Source: Eukaryota sp. TZLM1-RC (lineage: Eukaryota > Metamonada: BaSk clade). Taken from it: a stretch of 64,000 nucleotides of DNA. Location of the stretch: assembly GCA_040285825.1 (NCBI GenBank), contig JAUPSS010000003.1:3410001-3474000 (forward strand), given 5' to 3'. Made by a program: the position numbers and the translations under genes. Position 1 is the stretch's first letter, and the number at the start of each line of letters is the position of its first letter. The notes beneath the pieces were generated by a model. The model had not been told where the DNA came from. It did not search any database and was given only the letters and a program-made list of their open reading frames with translations. Of the stretch, positions 38,606 to 49,666 are shown piece by piece.

Positions 38606-39564
38606 TAGGGTTGGGTATTGGGTTAACTTAGTCCGTTAACCTTCAACCAAACTAAGTTTTAGTGCACTAAAGACTGAAATTTCTTTAGTCTAGTTTTAGT
38701 GCGACTAAGACATCTCATTGTTTAGCTTTAGCACATTATTCATTCAAAACCTAAGTTAACTCGCACTACACTAAAAACAATTAAACACATAAATTTCAAG
38801 TGATCTGATACTGCTAAATTCAGGAATATGAGAAATCAGTTTCAATTTTAAAGACTATTAGTTGAAAATATACACTTTGTACCCCTTCAACTATGGAATC
38901 AGGTGATAACTTCCCAAACCCCACCAAATAACCCAAAACTGATTCACCAATCGAAGTATCGGATGATGATACAACCACGAGCACTAGTGGTACTCAGATT
39001 GAGCTGACACCGCTTTCTCCTGGACAAACCTGGTATGGCCACAAACTTTTATACGTCGCTGATGATAAAAAGTACTGCCGTCTGTGCCGCAATTCCGCTC
39101 CAATGTCAGTGAAAACCTCCCAATCGTCGCTTAAATACCATCTTGACAAGTTCCATCCTTCCTGGAGAGAGAAAACCCGCTCTGCCCAACCAATTCTTAA
39201 TTCATTTGTTCGCCGTAAATTTTTCTCCTTAGGCCTCACGTCAGATGAACGAAAAAAAGCTCGTCGTCAGTTAATAAGACTCATTATTCTTGAATGTCTT
39301 CCTTTGCGCTTTGTCGAATCACCTGAATTTCGCAGTTTAGTTAACTTCTATAATTCATCTGCTGAATCAATTTCTGGAAGAACACTAGCCAGAGAATTTG
39401 GGAAACAACATGCTCTTCTAAGAGAGTCTGTGAATAAACATTTATTAGTGCTAACATCTAAATTAGCTATAACCACTGATCTCTGGACATCTACTGATAA
39501 CACCAAAGCGCAAAGGAACTTTTTTTGTCCACTGATGGGTGTAATGATTCTTTCATTCCATTAG
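38606..39564 (+). pseudogene. hAT transposase N-terminal fragment
   Basis: Starts with a TIR-like TAGGGTTGGGTATTGGG. A frame from 38893, with one in-frame stop, encodes a BED-type zinc finger (YCRLCRNSAP ... LKYHLDKFH) and continues through SIPL-like helices to the hAT word TTDLWTS near 39480. It breaks off at about 39564 where family D sequence begins; the catalytic and dimerisation regions are missing. Confidence 0.8.
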
Positions 39565-39589
39565 CTCAGTCATGATACAAAAATCCTCT

Positions 39590-40290
39590 GTCTGTTGTGG
39601 CCAAGCGGGAAAATCCTGCTTTTGCAATTTTTTTGATTGATTTAAAGAAGAATTCATCTGCAGATTTGCAGAACCAAATTCCCCAGATTTATGGTTTGTT
39701 TTTAAGTGATGACCAATGGACTACTGCTATAAGAATGCGCTTTTATCTATGGTGCTGTAATTTGCCCAATGTTTTTTTGGGAAACTGTGGAGCTGGTTTG
39801 ACATTATCACATTTATTCAATTGCAACAGATTTATTTGTTATGCCCTGCTTTGATGATGTTTTGAATTTTGTTGATATTGTAACAGTAGTTGTTTGCAGG
39901 AAAAGTGCCTTGAAAAATGCACAATCCTAAGTATCCGCTCTTGATGATTCAGAATTGTATAAACAAAAGAAATATGAAAATCCTTTGAAAGAATTGAAAT
40001 ATGTTCACCACGTATATTACCCAATTTGCCCATTTGTTATATTTTTGCATGGACGACTTGGAAAAACTGCAATGAATTCTATTGATGATTTTGAAAATCT
40101 TGTAACAAGAAGAATGAATAAGCTTTTTGGTCACCATTTGTGATTGAATCGTACAGTTTTTACTATTTTCAAAGCATTTCCTAAAATGATTTCGAAAGCT
40201 CTGATGTCTGTCAGTGAACATTACAAAGACATTGCTGTTGCACGATCTGATGGTGTGGAAGCTTGTTTTGAAGATATTTATTTTTAGACT
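39590..40290 (+). mobile_element. Non-LTR retrotransposon family D, decayed copy
   Basis: Matches the copy at 21.6-22.8 kb: AKRENPAFAIFLIDL, QIPQIYGLFLSDDQWTTA, a finger with one Cys replaced (LGNCGAGLTLSHLFNCNRF), then a deletion of the endonuclease core and the C-terminal part up to EACFEDIYF. Confidence 0.8.
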
Positions 40291-40384
40291 GTATTTTTTG
40301 GAATAAATTAATAATTACTACAAAAAGTTTGTCGCCGAAAACACTAAAATTGATGAATAAAAGGCAAAATTGCTTTCCTTGAAT

Positions 40385-40700
40385 GCTGAATCCCACTCAT
40401 TATGTCCTTTGTCCATTTGCTTTTTCCTTACATGGCACGTTTGGACCACTTGCATTATCTTTTTTGGATGATTTTGTTGAAATTGTAAATCAACGTACAG
40501 GATGAATTGTTGACAAAACATTTTGGCAGAACAGAATTGTATTTTCAATTTTTTAAAGGTGATGTTCCCTTTTTGTCTTCTGCTTCATTATCTCTTGGTC
40601 GCTTTTATGAAAGAAAAACTTCCGGTTAACTCTTATTGGCTGATTTGAGGTATGCAGATTTAGAATTTTAATTTGTGTTGTTTAGTGTCTCGGTGGAATA
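40385..40700 (+). mobile_element. Non-LTR retrotransposon family C, 3' fragment
   Basis: AESHSLCPLSICFFLTWHV-type reading with frame breaks, then DDFVEIVNQRTG and FWQNRIVFSIF as in the copy at 59.6 kb, ending in the same 3' untranslated tail. Confidence 0.7.
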
Positions 40701-41142
40701 GATTTAATGATTTTTAAAAAAACATCTTAATGAGATAAATTTTATTAAATTATTAGTTTCGTTATAATCATTCTTTTACAAGTTAGCTCACGTCAATCAG
40801 GGTTTCGATTCTATTTTAATCAGACCCACTCAACTGTTCGCTGAGTTAAGTTCGTTAAAATGTTGTGAATTTTAAAAGCACAAGATGCTATATAATGAGG
40901 ATATACGGCAATAGCCTGCATGTTTTTGACCAACGCAATTCATGACATTCGGACAAAACACAAATACACATGACCTTAAAATGACATAACATAATGACGT
41001 GACCTTATCATCACCCCATCTCTTGTTAAGGTTGACACTTCAACAGAGTTTTGAACTGAGATTGATCAACCTGGTCACACTGCATTTGTTTGATTGTAAG
41101 TGGTGAACTGTGTGTATTTATAAGTATTTATATAAACAAATT
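40701..41142. other. Spacer, nothing recognised
   Basis: AT-rich, without frames or repeats that I recognise. Confidence 0.45.
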
Positions 41143-42066
41143 TTAATCAAATTGTTCAAACTTTAACCGCATCAAATCTTCTCTTAATTTTGATATAGTT
41201 GCTTGAGAGTCACTATTAATTTCACGTTCAAGATCCAAATCACACTCCAATGCTGATATCTTGTCTTCAAGTACCCTGATTGATTGATTCAACGTACTCA
41301 TTTCACCAATCATGTGCTTCTTCTCTCTATTCATAGCTTCAACCCTACTGTTCAGTTTAGCAATGGTTTTACGGAGAGATTCAGTCTCTGCTTGCTGGGC
41401 CCGAACATCTCTTTGTTCAAGTTCATTATGGTTGGGGTGATAAAGTTCATAAGCATTGGTAGATTCGAATTTGTGAAAATTAAAGCCAAAAAATTTCAAT
41501 AGGCTGTGTGACTCTGTTTCTGAACAACTACTAGATTGCAAGAATGAAGAAAGGGTGTAAAATATTCTGTTAAATGAATGTAACTGCAAGGAATTCTTTG
41601 ATGGTGTATTTAAATGAATAGTAAACAATATAACATTGAAAGTCAAAACATTAAGAAATTTCAACACAAAAAAGGCCAAACCATGAATTTTAATAAAAGA
41701 TTCGTAATAAGATTGATGCGAAAAAATAGAAGCAGGCAGAAAGTACAGGATTTGGAGCAAACAACAGAAAGAAATATACATTTTGATGACTCTTTGCATT
41801 TTGTGATAATCACCAAAGTATCCCAAGCTCAACAACTTTGGAAGTTGTGACTGTTGAATCAAGATCAATAAGACAGAAAAGGGTAAGAGTAAGGTATGAT
41901 ACAAACCAAGACTAGGTGAATCAACATGATCTGCATACAGGAAGACAAGAACAACAGAGAGAATCCCACAAAATACCTGGAGAAGGCAGATCATTCGGAA
42001 ACACTTAGGTGGTTTCTTGTGAAGAGTGAAGGGGGTAGGAGTAGAATCGAGTAACATATCTGTCAT
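41143..42066 (-). CDS. Multi-pass membrane protein with C-terminal coiled coil
   Basis: 307 aa. Four hydrophobic segments at about 25-45, 55-72, 92-112 and 128-147 are followed by a polar stretch and a long coiled coil from about 215 to the end (RAQQAETESLRKTIAKLNSRVEAM ... LEDKISALECDLDLEREI). The layout resembles small ER or endolysosomal four-TM proteins such as TMEM192 or BAP31-like proteins, but no diagnostic motif was recognised. The N-terminus is cytosolic by charge. The coiled coil suggests dimerisation. ATG at 42066. Confidence 0.65.
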   Translation of the reverse strand: MTDMLLDSTPTPFTLHKKPPKCFRMICLLQVFCGILSVVLVFLYADHVDSPSLGLYHTLLLPFSVLLILIQQSQLPKLLSLGYFGDYHKMQRVIKMYISFCCLLQILYFLPASIFSHQSYYESFIKIHGLAFFVLKFLNVLTFNVILFTIHLNTPSKNSLQLHSFNRIFYTLSSFLQSSSCSETESHSLLKFFGFNFHKFESTNAYELYHPNHNELEQRDVRAQQAETESLRKTIAKLNSRVEAMNREKKHMIGEMSTLNQSIRVLEDKISALECDLDLEREINSDSQATISKLREDLMRLKFEQFD

Positions 42067-42406
42067 TCTAACAGATATTATCTATGCCTATGTTGAGGGA
42101 CTGAGTATTTGGGAAATGCCATTTTTAATCCTTCATCAACTTTGGCTCTCATGGGTATTTTGGCCCGTGACGAATAGACAACTGATACCTCTTTCTTTGC
42201 CTCGGTTTTCTGAACCGTCGGAATGTATCTTCTGTTTTTTCCACTTCCTTAAATTGAAACAACAGCAACTGGTTAACCACTGACTACAAGGTGGCACAAG
42301 TACTCACTGTTTAGTGATGCCGGAGTTCATTGTTCCCAACTCTAGGGTATCAACTTGTGTTACCCTTTTGGTGTGCCCTTGCATTTAATTCCCTCCTTTG
42401 ATTTCA
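42067..42406. promoter_or_regulatory. Intergenic region between divergent genes
   Basis: 340 bp separating the starts of the four-TM gene (minus) and the RING-Sel1 gene (plus); it must contain both promoters. No motif stands out. Confidence 0.4.
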
Positions 42407-42919
42407 ATGGTTCCAGTGGATGAACTCCAAAGTTTAAAATGTCCTATACACCAGGGTGTTCTCATCGATGCTGTGGTTTTGTCTTGTGGACATACATTGT
42501 GTCATTTGTGTGCTGCTGAACTGCTCAGTTGCTCCCAAGTCCGCTGCCCTGTTTGCTCTGACGTTTCTTCTTCTGAGTTACTTCCCAACTATACCGTGCA
42601 CAACGTTATCAGTGAACTAGACAGTCATATTCCACCGGATCAACTTTTAACCCCCGATGAGCTGTTTGAATTAGGTAGAAAACATTACTATTTAGGCACT
42701 ACTGAATCTAGGCGTAGAGCTATTCGCTTTATTACCCGAGCTGCTGAACAAGGTCATGGTAGAGCAGCCAATAGCTTGGGGTTGTGTTATCGCGATGGGC
42801 ATGGAGTTGGTCAAGACTTAATATCTGCGGAGCGATGGTTCAAGAAGGCAGTTCAGGCGGGGTATCCTGATGCACGTAAGAATCTTCATAATCTGAATCA
42901 ACTGTGTAGCTTGTTGTAG
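42407..42919 (+). CDS. RING finger protein with Sel1-like repeats
   Basis: 170 aa from the ATG at 42407. An N-terminal C3HC4-like RING (CPIHQGVLIDAVVLSCGHTLCHLCA ... CPVC, about residues 11-50) is followed by two Sel1/TPR-like repeats: ..AIRFITRAAEQGHGRAANSLG and LCYRDGHGVGQDLISAERWF with KKAVQAGYPDARKNL. RING fingers usually recruit E2 enzymes, and Sel1 repeats bind proteins, so a small ubiquitin ligase or adaptor is likely. Similar RING-Sel1 or U-box-Sel1 combinations are known from protists. Not assigned to a named family. Confidence 0.8.
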   Translation: MVPVDELQSLKCPIHQGVLIDAVVLSCGHTLCHLCAAELLSCSQVRCPVCSDVSSSELLPNYTVHNVISELDSHIPPDQLLTPDELFELGRKHYYLGTTESRRRAIRFITRAAEQGHGRAANSLGLCYRDGHGVGQDLISAERWFKKAVQAGYPDARKNLHNLNQLCSLL

Positions 42920-43316
42920 TGCTTGTTTTGTGTCCTTAAAAACTTTATTTTTTTCCTTTTTCATTATTTCTCGAAAGAATTCAATGTAAAACCTTTATTT
43001 GAATGTCAAGCAGCATTTGTAGGTAGTGGAATAATTCTGTTTTTGAATTTCTTAATTGTTTTCCGGAAGATTGCTTTTTGTGTAATCCACTTTCTAGTAA
43101 ATAGTTGCTTGACCTCGATGTAAGGTTGATCAAGGTTAGTTTCAGTTCAAAAACTGAACCCACTGGTTTTCGAACTTGAGCCTAACCTATCAAAAAATAA
43201 GCCTTAGTAATGCAATTCTTTCTTTTTATTCACTCGTTTATTCAACAAAAACTAATAAAAACAGACAACAAACCAAATACCAAACTTGATTATCTAATTA
43301 CATCATTGTGTCGCAG
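42920..43316. other. Spacer between the RING-Sel1 gene and an LTR element
   Basis: AT-rich, no gene seen. The last four bases (GCAG) are the left target duplication of the LTR element. Confidence 0.45.
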
Positions 43317-43464
43317 TGATGATCTGCGGGGGTTAGACATAGTATACCTGAAATTTAAAGTAATTTATTACAAGGGAAAGAGGATTTCCCTTAACTTAAG
43401 CGCATGGGCGCAATGATACAATAAACTATAAATAAACTATTATAAATATTATCCAAGGCTAACA
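43317..43464 (-). repeat. 3' LTR
   Basis: 148 bp; in minus orientation TGTTAG...CATCA. It keeps an ATGTCT 24 nt before its end. Confidence 0.93.
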
Positions 43465-44438
43465 CTGCCCTTTCTTCTTTTCGAGCGTCGAGGCCTGATA
43501 GGAGTAGGATTAACATTATTATTAATATTATCAGAACGACGTTTACAACGGGAAGGACGAGAGCGAGTATTAGATATAGACTTGGAGAATTCTTTGTAAG
43601 CAGAGGTGTTTTGAACAGTCGAAACCAGCTCAGTGGTAATATGATTGCCAGGCCATTGGACTTGCCAGTAATCACCATCCTGACTGAGGACTTTCTGAAT
43701 CACGTGCTCTTCTGCATCGCCAGCAGCAACCCAGGAGTGAAATTCATCATCTGCTGGTAAACTGGAATGCCAAGGTTGGAGGTGCTTCACACTGGCTTTA
43801 ACAACTATACCAGTACACAGCTTCTTTTTATCAACTGTGGAGGTAGAGGGTGTGTCAATAACTAAAAATGGCCCTTTGTAATTACCATGTAACTTAGCAG
43901 TGGAAGACGTAGCTCGTTTGACCAATTGGCCAGGAGAAAAAGGGTTGGCTTCGATTTGGGAATCACGAGGAGGAGCCTTGGAAGCTTGACAGAGCTCTGC
44001 TTCCTCCTGTTTCTTCTTCAATCTAGCAAATTTAGATTGAATGTCGTTGATATACGTTGACTCAGACTTTGAGCTTTCGAGGGTCTTTATGATTTTGCCG
44101 GGGTCAGCTCTGGGGCTAAAATTTGAACCAAACATGAGCTCGTATGGAGAGTAATCTGTAATCGAACTCTTGGATGAGTTGATTAACAATTGTACATAGG
44201 GTATGTACTCTGACCATGCATCGTAGGCGTTGAAGTCTACGAGCAGCTTCCTCAAATTCTGCAGAATGTCACGGTGACGGCGTTCGACTAAACCGTTGGA
44301 CTCAGAGAAGTGAGGGACGGACTTGGAGACCTCTATGCCCAAAAACTCACATAGAGCGTCGAAGACAGCTTTTGAGAACTCTGGGCCGTTGTCACTATGA
44401 ACTATGAACGGGTTCCAAATATCGCGCATACCTTCCAT
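43449..44438 (-). pseudogene. Integrase, C-terminal half
   Basis: VHSDNGPEF (second Asp), NGLVERRH (Glu), then KLHGNYKGPFLVI and a basic tail ending in the LTR. The first half of the integrase lies in the overlapping frame upstream; a frameshift near 44420 separates them. Confidence 0.9.
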
Positions 44439-46369
44439 ATGAGAGCGTCAGCGGTAAGGTTGGCGTTGAATTCTTTGAGAGGGACTATGATGGTGAACCT
44501 CGTGAAGCTATCCACAAATACAAGAATGTATCTGTGTCCGTCTTGATCTTCTGGAAGAGGACCAATGACGTCGACGTTAACTCTTGCAAATGGTCTGTCA
44601 GCCCACAAGGAACCAGTTGTAGGGACATGCAGTTTGGGGACTGCTGCTGTCTTCTGACAGGAGGGGTATTCTTGGACGTGCTTGGTCATGTCAAAAAGCA
44701 TTATAGGCCACCAGTAGTCGCTGTTCTTGAGTCTGAGGAGACTTTCTGCCTTACTGGGGTGGCCACCTTGCGGGAGTCCATGTAGAAGGTTAAGCGTATC
44801 CTTAACCAGTGATTGAGGAATCACGATCTTGTGCTCTGGAGTTAGATAAAGATCTAGACGACTATCCAAAGTACAGTTGTTTAACGAGGTGTCCTGGTTA
44901 GCGAGAGCTCGCTTTTGTTCGGACCTGATCTTGCAGAGCCATGGCTCGAAGAGTGGAAGGTCATTGGAGCATTTATCTTGAAGGATAAGCACCTTCTCGA
45001 ATGTATGGAGATCTTCAACGAAGCATCTCTCTGACTCAGTTTCATCAATCCTATTTGTGTAGTAGATAAGGTGAAACTCTTGGTCGTTGGAATGGACCAG
45101 ATGGTTGATGGTATGATTGTCTTGGGGTGGTACTATCCTAGATAGCATGTCTGCCCAATGGTTCTCTTCCCCTTTTGTATGAACGATGTCGAATAGGAAC
45201 TCAGAAAAGATGGGAAGCCACCTTCTGACTATTCTGTTTTTGTTCGGAGCGGTAAGCATGTAAGTAAGGTTTTGGTGATCTGTGAAAATAATCAGACGCC
45301 TTCCTTTGAGGTAGTTCTCGAAGCCACTTTCGGTAAGCATTAGAAAGATAGCATAAAGCACTTTCTGTACCGTGGGCCAGTTCTGCTGGGAGTTAGTCAA
45401 CAATCTGCTGACGAAGCTGATTGGTCTACATTTCCTATTGAATAACGAAGTACCAGGGACCTTAGTGGGTTCTATTTGTTCCCAAATCACGTGGAGGGGG
45501 TTATTGTATCTCTGATCGAGAGGGAGGTTCCGGTTTTCCCTGCTAATGGATTGAGGAGTGGCAGGAGGACGAGAACGTTCCTCAAGTTGCCTTCTTAGTT
45601 CAGACACTTCTCCTGCTAGTCTGATTTGAGTAGGATCAGATTCATTGATATATCTCTCTTCAATGGTCCTCTTAGTCCTTGCATACAGAATAAATCTGTC
45701 GATGAATTTCAAGATCCTTACTGGGTCAGAGATATCGTTATCTTCCAGGGTGGGTTTTCTAGGACGACCACCTCTTTGTCTATCTCTGTCTCTATCCTGT
45801 GAACTCGCCATAGCTTCCATCAGTAGAGTGTTAGAATACTGAAAAGCTATAGGAGTGTTAGATGGAGTTACTCCTGGGAGCCTAGGGTCCTGAGGAACCT
45901 GGGAAGGAGTTGATGGATCTTGTGATTGGACAGCTACAGGTTGTTGCACCGTCTCAGGGGTGTCTGTAGTCGCCATCGGTTCATCTTGTTGATCATTTGG
46001 AGGCTCAATGCTCAAAGATGAGAAAACAGTGTCTGAATCCACTGGGTCATGACTGCTCGGATAGTAACTTTCCAAACTACCATCGATGTTGACCCATAGA
46101 AGAGAACTTGAAATGGTGACACCAATGTTCTCCTGTACATTCATAAGGGCATCCCTGAGAGGCCTATTCCTTCTATGTTCGATACCAAAATACGACGCAC
46201 AATGGTCTGGTCTACGATCTTGAAGGTACAATCTCTGAAAATTTGTTGTGTAGGTGTACCACCATCCAGTCCTGAAGTCTCTGTTAATATAAATATCCAG
46301 AGAAGCATTGTATCCAGGGCTAAACCTGGGAAAAGGACATGGATTGCACCGGTTGAGGAAGAGATTCAA
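44402..46369 (-). pseudogene. Gag-RNase H-integrase deletion fusion
   Basis: 655 codons. A Gag-like part (to about residue 290) runs into ENRNLPLDQRYNNPLHVIWEQ and then the C-terminal half of RNase H (CRPISFVSRLLTNSQQNW; FTDHQNLTYML), the H2C2-type finger (HGLPQGGH ... YPSCQK, with the first Cys replaced by Tyr) and the integrase start (VNVDVIGPL). The frame stays open across the deletion point, near 45.5 kb. Protease and RT are lost. Confidence 0.88.
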
Positions 46370-47769
46370 CTAATCGCCAGCGAAGATCCTCTGTACACCT
46401 TCACGAGGAGTTCTGAACCCTCCAACAGTATCCCGTTGAGGATAATTTGGAGGGGTTCACAACGAACCGTAAGATTGTCTACTTCCTCCGTTGGGAAGTA
46501 GGGGCCTATTCTTCTGCAGATCCTGACGCCGTGATCATTAACTACTTCTGGACCCCAAAATGGGGGTCAAGCAGCAATGAGTCCATTGGGAGGAATCGAT
46601 GCAGGATCTGCTTGCATTAACTCAATACCAGCATTAAGAACTAACTTTTGAGCTTCAGTTCTCTGCTGAGTAGAGATAAAGGGAGAGTCTGATTCCTGAG
46701 GCTGACTTGGGGCTTGATAGGTGTTAGGCTGTGCAGCGCTAAGCACCTGCCAAGCAGCAGGAACAGAAGAAACAACGTGACCTTGCTGAGGAGTCTGGCC
46801 AGAGGTTGGAGGGATATGAATTACTCCTCTAGTAGGAACTTTCGAAGAAGGAACAGCTGGAGCTGAGTGGACTTCTGAAGGAGCTACCGTAGTAGGAACA
46901 GAAGTATCAGGAAGACCTGCTACGGGAACTTCTTGAGAAGGAGTAGTAGGATTAGGGTTACCAGCAGGTACTGTAGGAGAAGCTGGTTGTTGCGGTGGGC
47001 TGCTTTTCATTGGAACTTCCGTAGAAGGAGTGGAAGGAGCTCGTTGTCCTTCCTCAGGATCTTCCGTAGAAGGAGTGGAAGGAGCTCGTTGTCCTTCCTC
47101 AGGATCTTCCGTAGAAGGAGTGGAAGGAGCTCGTTGTCCTTCCTTAGGAACTTCCGTAGAAGAAGTGGAAGGGACGACAGGAGCGCAAACTATAGGTGAA
47201 AGGGAGACTCTACATCTTGAGCTTCAGCAGGTCAGATATGTTGTTGCTGGCCGAGTCAGGGTCAGTCTGGTTGATATACTTCAGATATTCTGGTTGATAT
47301 ACTTCAGATATTCATCTAAAGTACTGAACTGTTCAGGACCTAAAAGGGAATCTTCAACCTCTCCTTCAGAACCAGGGGGAGAAGAAAGAGGTACAAAGTT
47401 TTCCACATTAGAGGCAGGAACAAGAAGACTGATAGGAACCACAGGAACATCCGTGGATGGAGTGGGACCTTGACTCGGAGGGTGAGAGGAAGTATCACTT
47501 CTCTCGCCACCAGAGGTTAGTTCTGTTCCCAACTGAGGAGTTTAAGAGCAAGAACTTGATGCATTGGGTTGCGTGACTGAATCTCCGGAAGGAGGAGTCG
47601 ACGCAGGAGGAGGAGAAGCATTGCTTCCCTCGGATCCAGTTGTCAAGGGTTGTTCTGTTCCCGACTGAGGAGTTCGGGAGGCAAAACTCGAATGGTGAGA
47701 CGTAGGAGGATCAGTCCTAATAGTCTCAGATGTGTCATTGGAACCACCCAAAGATGATCCAATACGTAT
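46370..47769 (-). pseudogene. Gag N-terminal region, broken, Pro/Ser/Thr-rich
   Basis: Three frames (46567-47010, 47281-47532, 47542-47751) of low complexity (PPASTPPSGD, TPSTDVPVVP). Contains the 45-bp tandem repeat at 47016-47175. The start would lie in the right LTR, but there the ATG is changed to ATT. Confidence 0.7.
47016..47175. repeat. 45-bp minisatellite in the Gag region
   Basis: Three full units and a partial fourth of a 45-bp word starting CTTCCGTAGAAGGAG (47016, 47061, 47106, 47151). Unit length is a multiple of three, so copy number changes would keep the frame. A 23-bp tandem pair lies close by at about 47269-47314. Confidence 0.9.
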
Positions 47770-47917
47770 TGATGATCTGCGGGGATTAGAAATAGTATAC
47801 CTGAAATGTAAAGTAATTTATTACAAGGGAAAGAGGATTTCCCTTAACTTAAGCGTATGGGCGCAATGATACAATAAACTATAAATAAACTATTATAAAT
47901 ATTATCCAAGGCTAACA
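47770..47917 (-). repeat. 5' LTR
   Basis: 148 bp; four differences from the 3' LTR, one of which destroys the ATG proposed as the Gag start. Confidence 0.93.
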
Positions 47918-47999
47918 GCAGAACAGTAATTCCTCAGAATTTCAAAAAGTGCAGATGTTGTGTAACTCAATGCAAGTTATTTGAAGAAAGAGTCCCCTG

Positions 48000-48766
48000 T
48001 AGGAATTCAATTTGAATCGAGTTAAGTTAACTCAAATCAAACTTATTTGACTCAACTCGACTCATGAGTCAAATGAGTTGACCCGACTCGACACATTCCT
48101 GCATACATTGTCTCAAATCGACTCATGAGTCAAATGAGTTGACTCGACTCAACACATTCCTGCATACATTGTCTCAAATCGACTCATTAGTCAAATGAGT
48201 TGGCTTGACTCGGCTCACTCCTGCATACATTCTCTTAAATCTTGTTCAACATCATCATAGACAATGTTCTCTTCACATATTATGTTATTTCAAATAAAAA
48301 TCATATTGTATTTGAAACAGATCAAACAAATAAACTAAAATCTACTAACCTGAATTTAATCTAATTATCAACCATAATTTGTTGTTTTTTATACCATGAC
48401 CTTAAACATAACAAACATCTTGCAGTATCTTTATTTAAACGGGCTCATAAACAGTTTAAACAGAATGGAAAACAGTTGAAATATAAGTTGTTTTTATTAC
48501 AAGTCTAGGATGTACAATATCTACGAATATGACCTACTACATGACACTTTCCACGTGACCTGTATTCTGTTAAAAGTTTTGAGTCTTTCCTGGAGATGGA
48601 GGAAATAGATGTTGAATGATGTTAGATACAGTTTAACGATTTACTAAGGATGAACTACGTAGTCTTGGCGTGTAATCGAAGAACAGGAGAAGAACAGGAG
48701 AAGAACAGGAGAGGAAGAAGTTTTATGTCACAGAGTGGAGTTGACTCAACTCAAATCGAAATCCTA
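48000..48766. mobile_element. hAT-type MITE containing a minisatellite
   Basis: Imperfect terminal inverted repeats of about 30 bp beginning TAGGAATTC at the left and TAGGATTTC at the right (reverse complement). Flanking 8-bp duplication GTCCCCTG / GTCCCCCG (47992-47999, 48767-48774; 7 of 8 match). Non-coding. It holds the 61-bp tandem repeats listed next. Confidence 0.8.
48061..48237. repeat. 61-bp tandem repeat with palindromic TGAGTCA words
   Basis: About three units starting at 48061, 48122 and 48183. Each has the palindrome ACTCATGAGT (ACTCATTAGT in the last) followed by CAAATGAGTTG and a CATTCCTGCATACATT block (third unit: CACTCCTGCATACATT). Confidence 0.9.
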
Positions 48767-49399
48767 GTCCCCCGTTAAACTCATTTTGTCAATATCAAAT
48801 TTTGTATTTTGAGTTTTTTATTATTGTACTCGTCACGAACATGACATAATGCTCAGATTAAATATGAACAAATTTTGGTGAATTTGAACCTGAACCATGA
48901 TTACCCTAATCAATATCGAAAGTGACTAAATGAGACCAAATATCTGGTGTGAATGTTTTTCTGATACAGTTCAACTTATTTAACTAAGAAAAGTTAACGA
49001 AAAAATTTTCGGTTTTTGTGTAAAGCTCCGAAAAGATCTCACAGTAATTTTCTTGAATTTTAATAAGAAATTTATTCTTGCAGCAGTTAGATTTAAAAAT
49101 TCAACCATAAAAACTTAACTAATACTTTAACCAACTAAAACCCCATTAATTGATTGTCGGCAGATTTTCGCTATTCACTTGAATAGCAACTCGCTTGAAT
49201 TTAGATAGACGTGAAAAACAAATATTGAGTATTTTAAATAAATTGTTCAATTTGTGTTTCTGTATACAGCAGGGGTCACCGATCGTATTTAATTTGAACC
49301 GAAAGTTCTGCTGCAAAATTTTGATCTGCTAAGTTTCTCATTTCTAAATCCTCTAATGTGGTTGAATAAATAAAGATGCTCAATAACTTTAGAGTTATT
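48767..49399. other. AT-rich spacer, nothing recognised
   Basis: No frame or repeat stands out. Confidence 0.45.
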
Positions 49400-49570
49400 T
49401 TTAATCACACTAAGTATCACATCCTTTATCAAATATTAAAAACAGTGTAAATAACAGAATCATGTAATGAAGAACCATAAGGTATCATTTTGGGGCATCT
49501 AAGAGCGTGACTTATGTTGAGCACTGAATTTGAAGAAATAGAGTTTTCTTTTGATAATAGTCGATTGTAA
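49400..49570 (-). mobile_element. Old family B non-LTR fragment
   Basis: Aligns, with many changes, to the finger region of family B at 51650-51770 (AAAACAGTGT..TAACAG.ATCATGTAATG and following). Confidence 0.6.
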
Positions 49571-49666
49571 TGTTCAAGTCATTTCAAGTCATTCTTGTTG
49601 TTGACTAACAAAATTCTTCAAACTGATTGCTTGAGAAACAGTTTTTTTATAAGTTCCCATAGTTCA

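Larger units (their letters stand above)
43317..47917 (-). mobile_element. Ty3/gypsy-like LTR element with internal deletion
   Basis: 4.6 kb. LTRs of 148 bp (43317-43464, 47770-47917) differ at four positions and are flanked by the 4-bp duplication GCAG. The Gag-like part is joined directly to RNase H; protease and reverse transcriptase are missing. Integrase is present but frameshifted. It belongs to a different family from the element at 33.5 kb, though integrase and RNase H are similar. It needs another element's RT to move. Confidence 0.95.

Noticed and set aside
47016-47175. CRISPR-like array
   Set aside because: The units are contiguous tandem repeats without unique spacers, in a eukaryotic retrotransposon.
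46933-47473. Arg/Ser-rich frames on the plus strand over the Gag minisatellite
   Set aside because: They follow only from the 45-bp repeat being open in several frames; the element is on the minus strand.
49268-49290. CAGGGGTCACC as a further hAT end
   Set aside because: No matching inverted end or 8-bp duplication was found around it.
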